A stretch of DNA of 64,000 bases from Robiginitalea sp. SC105 (GTDB lineage: Bacteria; Bacteroidota; Bacteroidia; Flavobacteriales; Flavobacteriaceae). The stretch covers positions 1,054,001-1,118,000 of the forward strand of contig NZ_JACLZF010000002.1 of assembly GCF_014243345.1 (NCBI RefSeq), written 5' to 3'. The notes under the pieces were generated by a model. The model made no database searches and was not told where the DNA came from. It saw nothing but the letters and a program-made list of their open reading frames with translations. The position numbers were made by a program, and so were the translations under genes. Positions 23,767 through 31,716 of the stretch are shown one piece after another (position 1 is the stretch's first letter; each line of letters begins with the position of its first letter).

Positions 23767-25044
23767 ATGAAAAGAATAATCGCCCTTAAAAACCTGCTTG
23801 GTTTCCTGAGCCTTTTATGTGCATTCGGCCTGACTGCCCAAAGCGGGAGCATGGCAGATGCCCAGCTCTCTGCAAGTGCTGAGGCCGACAAACGGGTAGA
23901 CGATTACCTGAAGCTCGCAAAGCTCGGATATTCCGAGCGCGAGATTTACGAGGACCTCGGAAATGTCAATTTCCTGACCGAAAACTATGAGTCCGCCGCT
24001 TTCTGGTACCAGAAGCTCGTGGACCTTGCAGGCATCCGCGCCCTTCCTGAAAGTTACCAGGAGCGTTACAAGTATGCCATGCACAAGGCAGGGATTATCC
24101 AATATTCGGAAGTAGTGGCCCAGCGAGACTGGGTATCCCGGATCAAAGAAGATTATCAGATCGAGCGGAGCACGCATGCCGCGCAGCTCACCCGGTCTCT
24201 GGCGGAGAATTATAAAATGCCCGATTTCGGCCGCGCTGACACCTATCCAAACACCGAAGGCCTTGAAGCCCTACGGGCCATGTCGGAAGCGGATCTTGTT
24301 CAGATGCAATCGGAACGGATGGCTGTACAAAATGCCTACATGCCACCGGTGTCTGTAACGGCCGACGGGCGTACCGCCTATTTCAGCAAAGCGGTTTTTG
24401 AGAAGCCGCTTTATGGGATATTCTCCAAAAAGCAACTGGTCCACAAGATTTTCCGGGCCGAAAATGTGAACGGTCAATGGGCCAATATCCAGGAGGTAGC
24501 CGTGGCACCCAAATACGCCTCGGCCATGCACCCGGCTGTTTCCAGCGATGGTACCCGCCTGTACTTTGCCTCTGACATGCCGGGCACCTATGGGAAATAC
24601 GACATCTATGTAGCGGATATCCGCAGGGATGGCAGCCCAGGGGCAGCCCGAAACCTGGGAGAAAAGATCAACACCCGCAAAAATGACCTGTACCCGAGCC
24701 TGGTAGGGGGGGACATCCTCTTCTTTGCCTCTGACGGGCACGCGGGATTCGGAGGCCTGGACCTGTATGCGGCACGGATTGCCCGCCGCAGTGTCGGGCT
24801 GGCCATCAATATCGGCAGCCCGTTCAACAGCGGGGAGGACGAATTTGCCCTGAACCTGCAGACCGACGAGGGTATGGCCTATGTCATGTCCAACCGGGGT
24901 GCGGCCAGGGATGACATCCACCAACTGGTATTCTCCTATTACGACACGGAACAACGCAGCCTGGCGGATAACCGGTACACCTTTAAGGAGATCCTGGCTA
25001 ACGAGCCTTCCCAGTCCTACGTGAATACGATGTTCGAAGATTAA
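23767..25044 (+). CDS. Exported PD40-repeat protein (type IX secretion/gliding-associated type)
   Basis: The 425-residue protein (ATG at 23767) has a signal peptide 'NLLGFLSLLCAFGLTAQ'. An N-terminal helical TPR-like part (about residues 35-120) follows. The C-terminal beta-propeller-like part has WD40/PD40 repeats such as 'HPAVSSDGTRLYFASDMPGTYGKYDIYVA' and 'YPSLVGGDILFFASDGHAGFGGLDLYAA'. In flavobacteria this arrangement is the N-terminal part of the OmpA-type proteins encoded beside PorP/SprF genes, but here the peptidoglycan-binding OmpA domain is absent. The next gene supplies a SPOR domain, so the pair may divide those functions. The two genes form a probable operon with a 129-bp gap. 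Confidence 0.85.
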   Translation: MKRIIALKNLLGFLSLLCAFGLTAQSGSMADAQLSASAEADKRVDDYLKLAKLGYSEREIYEDLGNVNFLTENYESAAFWYQKLVDLAGIRALPESYQERYKYAMHKAGIIQYSEVVAQRDWVSRIKEDYQIERSTHAAQLTRSLAENYKMPDFGRADTYPNTEGLEALRAMSEADLVQMQSERMAVQNAYMPPVSVTADGRTAYFSKAVFEKPLYGIFSKKQLVHKIFRAENVNGQWANIQEVAVAPKYASAMHPAVSSDGTRLYFASDMPGTYGKYDIYVADIRRDGSPGAARNLGEKINTRKNDLYPSLVGGDILFFASDGHAGFGGLDLYAARIARRSVGLAINIGSPFNSGEDEFALNLQTDEGMAYVMSNRGAARDDIHQLVFSYYDTEQRSLADNRYTFKEILANEPSQSYVNTMFED

Positions 25045-25173
25045 TCAGCAAATGCATGATTTGTAAACTGCCGCCGGGGAGGCCCGGTGGCAGGTCACCC
25101 CAAATATAAAACCCCCGGGTAACCCGCAAGCCAGTACCCCAAACCCCTGGCGGAACCCATAAAATACAACCCG

Positions 25174-26844
25174 ATGAAAGTCTGTCAACATTTCGACCCC
25201 AAAACAGCTGCGATGCTGCTGTTTGCCCTGCTCTGCTTCGGGCAGTCCGTCCGAAGCCAGCAGACTGAAGAACCCCAGGGCGAATTCCAGGTGAAAAGCC
25301 CGTTCCACAACCAGTTATTCTTTAACCGGTTCCTGATCAACCCGACTTTTTCGCTGGTCAGGGAGAACAAATCCTACCTGAATATCCTGCACCGGAACCA
25401 ATATGCCACTTATGAGGACAACATCCAGAATTACTACCTCGGCTTCAGCAACAAACTGAGCGAGCGGACGGCCCTGGGGATCGGTGTCTACGGCCAGTGG
25501 GAAGGTGTGGTCCAGGAGTTCGGCTTCAATGCCAACTATGCGACCGCCGTCCGGCTGGGCGATAACAGCAAGCTCACATTCGGCACAAATATCACCTACA
25601 TCAGCCAGGGACTGGCCAAGAACCGGATCGTGACCCCGGAATCCGACCCGGCCCTGGAAGACAGTACCCGGGAGAGCAAGATTGCCGTGCAGCCCGGGGT
25701 GGCCCTATCCGTCGGAAGGTTTGATTTTGCCCTCTATGGCAAGGACCTCATCCGCTACAACCAGACCACCAATGAGCTGCTTACAGGCTTTGAGGCACGG
25801 AATCTGCATGGTGCCATCCAATATTCCCAGCCTTTGAACGGGGCCTCCGGCCTGTTTGAGAATGGCCGGTTGATGCCGCTGTTCCAGGTAGGGAAGAATG
25901 AACAGGACCGGATTGCCTATATCGGGTCGCTTTTGCTGGACCTTCCCAATTACGGCTGGTTGCAAACCACCTACGACGACACGTATGGCCTGTCCATGGG
26001 ATTGGGATTCAACCTGAACCAGAAACTTTCCCTGGGGTACCTGATGGAAAAGGACCTTTCGCAGACCGGATCCAACCTGGGGTGGAACCACGAACTCTCA
26101 CTGGCCTACACCTTCAAGGACGAGGAGGACAACGGGGAGATATTCGTGGATGCCAGCAAGGACAAACAAATTGACGCCATTGTCCGCAATTACGAGGAGC
26201 AGCTGCTGGAAATGCGCGCCTCCAGGGACGCCGATGCGGTGGTCAGCGAGCAGTCGCTCGCTTTTGAAAACCGGTTGATCCTGGATGAACTCATGTTGCG
26301 GCAGGATTCCATAGAAGAGGCGCGGACCGCCCTCTTTGAGCAGAAATTCGAGAGCCTGGTGCGGACCATCCGCAACGAGATCCGCAGCCAGAACCAGAAC
26401 GAGGTGCCCGAACGTGCCGTACCGCCCGCAGGGACCCGGAACATCACCACCGCGGTGGCTTCGGCCGAGACCCGTAAGCCTGTCACCCCGGAAACCTACA
26501 AGCCCGTTGCAAAACGGGATTTCAAAGAATTACCAATACGAGCTAAAAATCGGTCGGATATCGTTGGGGTATCTTCTGGTTATTACCTGATTGCCAATGT
26601 TTACAAAAACAAGAAGTATTTGAACGCTTTCGTAAAATCACTGAAAGAGAAAGGTTTGGATGCCCGGCAATTCTATAACACAGAGAACGGGTTGTATTAT
26701 GTATATCTGGCCGATTTTTCATCCAAAGGGGAAGCCGACATGGCCCACCATACCGACCTGAGCGGCAAGTACCAGGACGAGAAGTGGATTATGCAGGTTT
26801 ATAATCCGGTAGCCACCGCCCAGGTGAGTTACCAGGAGGAGTAA
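25174..26844 (+). CDS. PorP/SprF-family outer-membrane protein fused to a SPOR domain
   Basis: This 556-residue protein starts with a signal peptide ('MLLFALLCFGQSVRSQ'). Residues about 45-325 match the PorP/SprF family: 'NQLFFNRFLINPTFSLVREN', repeated amphipathic strands, 'LSLGYLMEKDLSQTGSNLGWNHELSLAYTF'. In T9SS organisms PorP/SprF proteins anchor or help secrete cell-surface adhesins. A coiled coil (about 335-415) and a Pro-rich linker follow. The C terminus (about 468-550) is a SPOR domain 'GYYLIANVYKNKKYLNAFVKSLKEKGLDAR', which typically binds denuded peptidoglycan. PorP/SprF proteins are usually 300-350 residues without SPOR, so this is a domain fusion. No large adhesin gene is adjacent. 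A strong terminator follows. Confidence 0.87.
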   Translation: MKVCQHFDPKTAAMLLFALLCFGQSVRSQQTEEPQGEFQVKSPFHNQLFFNRFLINPTFSLVRENKSYLNILHRNQYATYEDNIQNYYLGFSNKLSERTALGIGVYGQWEGVVQEFGFNANYATAVRLGDNSKLTFGTNITYISQGLAKNRIVTPESDPALEDSTRESKIAVQPGVALSVGRFDFALYGKDLIRYNQTTNELLTGFEARNLHGAIQYSQPLNGASGLFENGRLMPLFQVGKNEQDRIAYIGSLLLDLPNYGWLQTTYDDTYGLSMGLGFNLNQKLSLGYLMEKDLSQTGSNLGWNHELSLAYTFKDEEDNGEIFVDASKDKQIDAIVRNYEEQLLEMRASRDADAVVSEQSLAFENRLILDELMLRQDSIEEARTALFEQKFESLVRTIRNEIRSQNQNEVPERAVPPAGTRNITTAVASAETRKPVTPETYKPVAKRDFKELPIRAKNRSDIVGVSSGYYLIANVYKNKKYLNAFVKSLKEKGLDARQFYNTENGLYYVYLADFSSKGEADMAHHTDLSGKYQDEKWIMQVYNPVATAQVSYQEE

Positions 26845-26974
26845 CCCTTTAAAGTCAGGATCGGAAAAGCGACTGAACCATTTCCGGGAGCAGGGTTTGC
26901 GCCCCAGAACAAATAGCCCTCCCCGGGAACACCAGCGGGACAGTCGCAGCCCGGTCCGCCAAACTGCCAATCCT

Positions 26975-27017
26975 GAGAGCCATTTGCCCGAAACGGGCAG
27001 GTGGCTCTTTTCTTTTT
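26975..27017 (+). terminator. Rho-independent terminator of the PD40-PorP/SPOR operon
   Basis: Stem AGAGCCA/TGGCTCT encloses an inner TGCCCG-AAA-CGGGCA hairpin and is followed by TTTCTTTTT. Confidence 0.8.
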
Positions 27018-27570
27018 GGGTTGCAGGTAAGCAGACTGCCTGGTTTGTTTTTTGACGTTTTTCCGACGAACTGCAGCCCTGGGGTGCACTTGATCGAAAA
27101 TTCCTGCAACTGCTCGGTGAAAAAGGGGATAATTCGTACTTTTTCAGTGTAAACAATACAACCTGTTTCAACCCAAATCCCCAAGAATCATGACCTACTT
27201 TTACCCCCGAAAGCATGGCGACCCGGATTCGATCCAAAAAGCCAAACCCAGGCCGACCCCACGGCAGGGGCAGCTATTCAGCAATTTAATCCCGGAAAAT
27301 GGTATCCCGCTAACCTCCCTCCAGGGCGGCTGATCGCGGACCCGAGTTGACGGTTACCCGAAAAGCCTGATCCCTGTGAAATTTGGATGGGACGGAATAC
27401 CCAGGACTTCCTATCAAGGGAGGTTCAGGGGACTCTCTGCCCCCGATTCATGCCAAAACCAGTAAAAAAGGCTCTTGCAAAATGCATGTCCCCAAAGGGC
27501 ATGCCAGGGAACCGCCATCCCAAACCGGACCCAAAAACCCCAAACCCAATACAACCCAAATAATACCCTT
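27018..27570 (+). other. Gene-poor region upstream of the LuxR response regulator
   Basis: Apart from a possible 47-codon ORF (27190-27333), this stretch shows no supported gene. It is C- and A-rich toward its 3' end, with ACCC-type repeats just before the regulator ATG. A TACTTTTT near 27137 is a one-mismatch -7 element. Confidence 0.4.
27190..27333 (+). CDS. Possible small protein, 47 residues
   Basis: ATG at 27190 opens a 47-codon frame (MTYFYPRKHGDPDS...TSLQGG) ended by TGA at 27331. It is basic and Pro-rich, with no signal peptide or recognised homologue. It follows a one-mismatch -7 element by about 45 bp. It could equally be a chance ORF. Confidence 0.25.
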   Translation: MTYFYPRKHGDPDSIQKAKPRPTPRQGQLFSNLIPENGIPLTSLQGG

Positions 27571-28200
27571 ATGAAAACAACTACTTTAAAAGTGATGGTT
27601 ATCGACAGCGATAGTCGCTTCCTGGAAGCCTATCCCTATTATTTCAACACCTACCGCGATTATGACCTCGCCGGGATCTACACCACGGTGGCCGAAGCCT
27701 TGGAGGATTACCCCTTGGTGCAACCGGATATCGTGCTTTCCGAAGTACATCTTCCGGAAGGTTGCGGCGTGGCCGGGATTGCCGAATTCCGCAAGCGGGA
27801 TTCCGATGCCCGTGTGATCATGGTGAGCGACGAGACGGATTTTGAAACGATCAAAAAAGCGTTCAAATACGGAGCGGTGGGCTACCTGACCAAACCGGTG
27901 AGTAAAAAGCGCCTGGAACAGGCACTGGATTCCATCAAATATGAAGGTGCCGCACTGAGCCACGACATCGCCAAGCAGGTGATCTCCATGTTCCGGCGCA
28001 AGCAGTACACGAATTTCTCGGAACGCGAAAATGAGATCATCGAATGCCTGGGGCAGGGGATGACCTATAAATCGATTGCCGAGAAGCTCTTTGTCACGAC
28101 CAGTACGATCAATTTCCACATCCAGAATATCTATTTGAAGCTGGACGTGAATTCCAAATCGGAAGCTTTACAAAAAATCAGGCAGCTGGAAAGTGCCTGA
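27571..28200 (+). CDS. NarL/LuxR-type response regulator with Glu at the phosphoacceptor site
   Basis: The 209-residue protein (ATG at 27571) has an N-terminal receiver and a C-terminal LuxR helix-turn-helix ('FSERENEIIECLGQGMTYKSIAEKLFVTTSTINFHIQNIYLKLDVNSK'). In the receiver the usual phosphoacceptor Asp is Glu58 ('DIVLSEVHLPEGCG'), and the acidic pair is Asp12-Ser13 rather than two acids. The conserved Lys ('YLTKPV') is kept. Such a receiver may be locked in an active-like state or respond to something other than phosphate. No kinase is adjacent. It follows the PorP/SPOR operon by 730 bp. Confidence 0.9.
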   Translation: MKTTTLKVMVIDSDSRFLEAYPYYFNTYRDYDLAGIYTTVAEALEDYPLVQPDIVLSEVHLPEGCGVAGIAEFRKRDSDARVIMVSDETDFETIKKAFKYGAVGYLTKPVSKKRLEQALDSIKYEGAALSHDIAKQVISMFRRKQYTNFSERENEIIECLGQGMTYKSIAEKLFVTTSTINFHIQNIYLKLDVNSKSEALQKIRQLESA

Positions 28201-28288
28201 AACGATAGTTGCTTTGTGGGATTAGCTGCTAGTCCATCAGTTTGCGGGCCGTAGCCATAGCGGACCGAGGCTGATGGGATTTTAAGGA

Positions 28289-28318
28289 AAGGCACCCTGT
28301 GGGGGTGCCTTTTTTATT
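28289..28318 (+). terminator. Rho-independent terminator after the LuxR response regulator
   Basis: Stem AAGGCACCC / GGGTGCCTT is followed by TTTTATTT. About 60 bp upstream a second stem CCATCAG/CTGATGG (about 28234-28277) encloses further GC-rich pairing, so the 3' UTR is structured. Confidence 0.8.
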
Positions 28319-28367
28319 TAAGGCAGTTAGCGGATTCTCCTGGCCGAAGATATCAAATTACCACTGC

Positions 28368-30257
28368 TCATTCCCCGGATCCGGACTCCTGGGTCACCTG
28401 ATCGGGATGCATTACCGGCTGCCTGCCGGGTTTGACCCCGTTAACGTAGTACATATCGAGTTCTCCGCGGTTTTTGACTGCAATGCTGCCCCGGTATTCA
28501 CACTCATAGGTGTCCTTGATCAGCCGGTAGGTGCCTTCTGCCACGTTGATCCGCCCAACCTCGGAAGCTGACTCCATCCTCGACGCGATATTCACCGTAT
28601 CCCCCCAGATGTCGTAGGCGAATTTCTTGGTGCCCACCACCCCCGCCACCACGGGACCGGAGTTAATGCCGATACGGATATCGAACCGGACCTGCCCTTG
28701 GTCCTCCCTGCCTTTGTTTGCTTCGACAAATTCCAGGATTTCACGGGCTGCGGCCACTACCCGGAGTGCATGGTCCTCTGTGGGGTATGGCAATCCGCCC
28801 GCACACATATAGGCGTCCCCGACCGTCTTGATTTTTTCCAGCCCGTACTTATCCATGAGGGAGTCGAAATAGGAGAAGTAATAGTCAATGCTTTGCACCA
28901 GGTGTTCGGGATCCATGACTTCGGCATAGGTGGTGAAGTTCCTGAAATCCGTGAAAAGAACCGTCACCGATTCAAAACGCTGTGCCTTGACCTTCCCCAT
29001 TTTTTTCAACTCCTGGGCTGTTTGTTTGGGCAGGATATTCAACAGCAGGCTTTCTGAACGATCGCGCTCTTCAGAGATGATCTGGTTGGTTCTTTTTGTG
29101 TATTTATACCGGCGATAACTGCCAAAAAACAACACAAAAAGCAAAAGGGCTGTAACACCAATTGCCCAGAGGGCGGCCCGTTCACGCTTTTGCTGCAGCG
29201 ACCTGAGCTCAAGTTCATTGTTGGCGCGCAAGGTCTCGAGCTCCGCCTTTTCCCGCTCCAGCCGGGTCATGTCAATACTGGCTACGTCCATGGAATCCTT
29301 GTATTGCATATGGACGTTCAGGTGGGCATAGGCCTCCCTGAAATTGCCCTGGACGGAATCCAGTTCGGCGAGTACCAGGCTGGATTGACTGATCTGTTCT
29401 TTAAGTCCGAGCCGCAGGGCGTGTTCTACAGCCCGGGTCGCCCAGGCATGGGCGCGGTCATATTCCTCCATGTCCCGATATACCTGCGCCAGAGAGGTCT
29501 GAAAATCGGCGATGGCGGCATAGTTCTGAGTTACTTCCAGTTCTTCGATCGCTTGTATCACATTTGCTTCGGCCTTTCTGAAATCACCTGATTTGGCATA
29601 GATGATTCCTTGTGTACCAAGAACAAAGCTTTGACGCAGACGGTCACCGATTTCCTCGAATATTTCTCCAGCCTCTTCCAGAAGTCCTTGTGCTTTTTCA
29701 AGTTCCCCAAGATCCATATAGAATTCGCCCGCATTGTAAAGAATCGTACCGAGGCTTACCTTCCCACTGGGTTCTGCCAACGACTTTGGATCTTTGAAGA
29801 TCTCAATGCTTTTTTCAAAGAATTCGCCCGCCCGGTCAGGCTCCCCAGCTATTACATACGCAATGGCGAAGTACATCAAAGCCGAAGCCTCTCCCAAGGT
29901 ATATCCGTCTGCTTTCGCTGCATTCAGGGCATTCTGATACGCATCCAGGGCAACTGCGAGGTTTCCCTGGTTGATCTGGGAATTCCCTTTGTGCAGATAC
30001 CCCCGGTACAAATACCGGTTGCTTCCGAGTTTCCGGGCCAGTGATATTAATTCATCGGCGTACTGCATGGCCAGGTCGGAATTATTGATTTCATTGAATG
30101 CCAGATCTCGCAGCAACTCCATTTTGTACTCGCCGCGGGCCGTATCCAATTCATAGATAACCCTCAAACTATCGGCCGTACGCTGTTGCTGAGCCCAGGT
30201 TGTCCCGAAAGCAATGCAGGCTAATAGGGATAGTATATACTTAAACGGGTACGGCAT
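28368..30257 (-). CDS. TPR-containing class III adenylate cyclase
   Basis: The 629-residue protein has a signal segment ('FKYILSLLACIAFGTTWA'), TPR repeats over about 40-330, one transmembrane helix ('LWAIGVTALLLFVLFFGSY') and a C-terminal class III cyclase domain. Metal-binding residues are seen in 'VTVLFTDFRNF' and 'TVGDAYMCAGG'. The purine-specifying residues are Lys ('EKIKTVGD') and Asp ('FAYDIWGDTVNIASRME'), the adenylate rather than guanylate pair, and the transition-state Arg is present. It should make cAMP from ATP in the cytoplasm under control of a periplasmic TPR sensor. It is convergent with the response regulator and upstream of a small secreted protein gene; no CRP-like gene is in the window. 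Confidence 0.92.
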   Translation of the reverse strand: MPYPFKYILSLLACIAFGTTWAQQQRTADSLRVIYELDTARGEYKMELLRDLAFNEINNSDLAMQYADELISLARKLGSNRYLYRGYLHKGNSQINQGNLAVALDAYQNALNAAKADGYTLGEASALMYFAIAYVIAGEPDRAGEFFEKSIEIFKDPKSLAEPSGKVSLGTILYNAGEFYMDLGELEKAQGLLEEAGEIFEEIGDRLRQSFVLGTQGIIYAKSGDFRKAEANVIQAIEELEVTQNYAAIADFQTSLAQVYRDMEEYDRAHAWATRAVEHALRLGLKEQISQSSLVLAELDSVQGNFREAYAHLNVHMQYKDSMDVASIDMTRLEREKAELETLRANNELELRSLQQKRERAALWAIGVTALLLFVLFFGSYRRYKYTKRTNQIISEERDRSESLLLNILPKQTAQELKKMGKVKAQRFESVTVLFTDFRNFTTYAEVMDPEHLVQSIDYYFSYFDSLMDKYGLEKIKTVGDAYMCAGGLPYPTEDHALRVVAAAREILEFVEANKGREDQGQVRFDIRIGINSGPVVAGVVGTKKFAYDIWGDTVNIASRMESASEVGRINVAEGTYRLIKDTYECEYRGSIAVKNRGELDMYYVNGVKPGRQPVMHPDQVTQESGSGE

Positions 30258-30271
30258 TTAAATCCGGTAGT

Positions 30272-30817
30272 TTAGTTATTTACGAACATAATGGGGTCAA
30301 ATTCAAAAAGCCTTACCGTACCATCTGCATCTCTCAAAAGAAATCTAACTTTGTAAGGATAAGCACCCTCACTTTTGCATCCGCCATCGTCTGCCTCAAG
30401 CACATTACCAATAAGAATTATGCCTTTCCCAGGTATTCGGCTATTACCAAAAATGCACGATTGTCCATTCTTAATCTCTATTTGTGTTAGCTCTGCAGAA
30501 TATCCAGCCGCTACGGATTCCGCATCAATATTTATCTTCCAGATCACTTGATTACCCGCATATACATTTGATGTATATTGATTAATTGTTTGTCCTGAAG
30601 CTTCTTGGGCATTGGGCCCATGTTGATGATCGTTTAGAAATATTAAGTTGGGGTTTGGAACCTCCCCTCCGTTGAATATTGAAGCAGCATCGCTTAGTCT
30701 CACATCTATAGTTGTTGTTTGATTATTCGGCGTCGGGTCCGGACGTCCTAATAATTGTTCTTGTTGTGAATGCATCCAAAGGGGGCTAATAAGCATTAAG
30801 AAGAGTAATTTTTTCAT
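30272..30817 (-). CDS. Small secreted protein of unknown function
   Basis: The 181-residue protein has a cleavable signal peptide ('MKKLLFLMLISPLWMHSQ') and then a beta-rich exported domain with two Cys ('NGQSCIFGN', 'DDGGCKSEG'). I do not recognise its family. It is much more AT-rich than the flanking genes, which may mean recent acquisition. Its stop is 14 bp from the start of the adenylate cyclase gene on the same strand, so they are probably co-transcribed. Confidence 0.8.
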   Translation of the reverse strand: MKKLLFLMLISPLWMHSQQEQLLGRPDPTPNNQTTTIDVRLSDAASIFNGGEVPNPNLIFLNDHQHGPNAQEASGQTINQYTSNVYAGNQVIWKINIDAESVAAGYSAELTQIEIKNGQSCIFGNSRIPGKGIILIGNVLEADDGGCKSEGAYPYKVRFLLRDADGTVRLFEFDPIMFVNN

Positions 30818-31296
30818 TATTGAATGTTTTTGGTTTGAACCGGAGGTCCTATTCTCCGGAGTTGTTTATTAATTGCGTAGGTATCCCCGCCCGGGACAAG
30901 GCGTAAAGCGCAACCATCCCGGATTGTTCCGGGATGTGATACGAGGGCCTGCAGGTTGTTGAAAAACCGGGGGAAGTGGCAGGACCTCTTGTGTTCTGAA
31001 AAACACCTATACTTCAAAAAGGTATAAAAAAACCGGGAAATTCCTCCGAAAACACAAGTGTATTTTAAGATTTCATTGCAGAAACTCGTCCAGCCCTTAA
31101 AATATGTAGTAAAAAACCTACATAAGGTCCGGTGCGCTTAATCTTAAATTCAGATTTTCAGTCTAACTCTTTAATATTCAATTCAGTGATGCGAAAATAT
31201 CACCTGAACTTCTCGCTACAGGTTTTGAACTTTTCAGAAAAGTCATCCCAAAAAGGGCTGCATACCTTGCACCTGTAATCTAAAAACAACCTTATC
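30818..31296. other. AT-rich intergenic region with several inverted repeats
   Basis: 479 bases between divergent genes. It holds the hairpins CCGGAG/CTCCGG (30840-30859) and CATCCCGGA-TTGT-TCCGGGATG (30915-30936). It also holds the inverted repeat TATGTAG-N8-CTACATA (31103-31124) and the 15-bp palindrome ACTTTTCAGAAAAGT (31229-31243). The last two lie upstream of the DsrE gene and look like operator sites. No ORF here is convincing. Confidence 0.4.
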
Positions 31297-31665
31297 ATGT
31301 CAGCAAAGAGAAAACTGGTTATCGTCATCACCGAGGGATTGGACAACGAACGCGCTTCGGTTGCCTGGAGCATTGCTAACGGCGGGATCAAAAGCGGCCT
31401 GGAAGTACATGTGTTTCTGACGAGTTCGGCCATTGACTGGGTGCGCAAGGGAGCAGCCGACCACGTTCACCTGAACCCCAAAGACCCACCCATGATCGAA
31501 ATGATCCAATTCGTCAGGGACAATGGTTGCCCCATTTACGTATGCCCGCCCTGTGCGGCTGTAAGGGGATATTCCCAGGAAGACCTGCTGGATGGCGTGA
31601 TCATCACCGGTTCCGGGGCCATCCACAAACAATTCATCGAAGGAGCCGCTGCGCTTACCTTCTAA
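31297..31665 (+). CDS. DsrE/DsrF-like family protein
   Basis: This 122-residue cytoplasmic protein has the DsrE/F fold: 'KLVIVITEGLDNERASVAWSIANGGIKSGLEVHVFLTSSAIDWV' and a C-terminal 'DGVIITGSGAIHKQFIEGAAALTF'. Two cysteines lie in 'CPIYVCPPC' (three in all). Related proteins carry sulfur as a persulfide in sulfur-relay systems; a few are peroxiredoxin-like, so the role is not certain. It is transcribed toward an AraC regulator and shares a bidirectional terminator with it. A TauE/SafE transporter is encoded 1.1 kb further on. Confidence 0.82.
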   Translation: MSAKRKLVIVITEGLDNERASVAWSIANGGIKSGLEVHVFLTSSAIDWVRKGAADHVHLNPKDPPMIEMIQFVRDNGCPIYVCPPCAAVRGYSQEDLLDGVIITGSGAIHKQFIEGAAALTF

Positions 31666-31683
31666 AGGTAATTACCTGATCAA

Positions 31684-31716
31684 AAAAGCCACTGCAATTT
31701 CAGGCAGTGGCTTTTT
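31684..31716. terminator. Bidirectional terminator between DsrE and AraC genes
   Basis: A perfect 12-bp stem AAAAGCCACTGC / GCAGTGGCTTTT with an 8-nt loop, with A and T runs at both ends so it can serve either strand. It overlaps the last codons of the AraC gene. Confidence 0.85.

Noticed and set aside
26719-27237. 172-codon minus-strand frame across the end of the PorP/SPOR gene and its terminator
   Set aside because: It overlaps the SPOR-coding region and runs through a strong plus-strand terminator hairpin; its composition is low-complexity and unlike any family.
27390-27402. ACGGAATACC as a third copy of the sigma-54 enhancer-like repeat
   Set aside because: Only the left arm and centre match; the right arm CCGT is missing, so the inverted repeat is not formed.
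30915-30936. Hairpin CATCCCGGA/TCCGGGATG as a terminator
   Set aside because: Neither strand has a T run after the stem.
30817-31017. 66-codon minus-strand ORF next to the small secreted protein gene
   Set aside because: It spans a perfect hairpin (30915-30936), has no family similarity, and looks like chance openness in the intergenic region.
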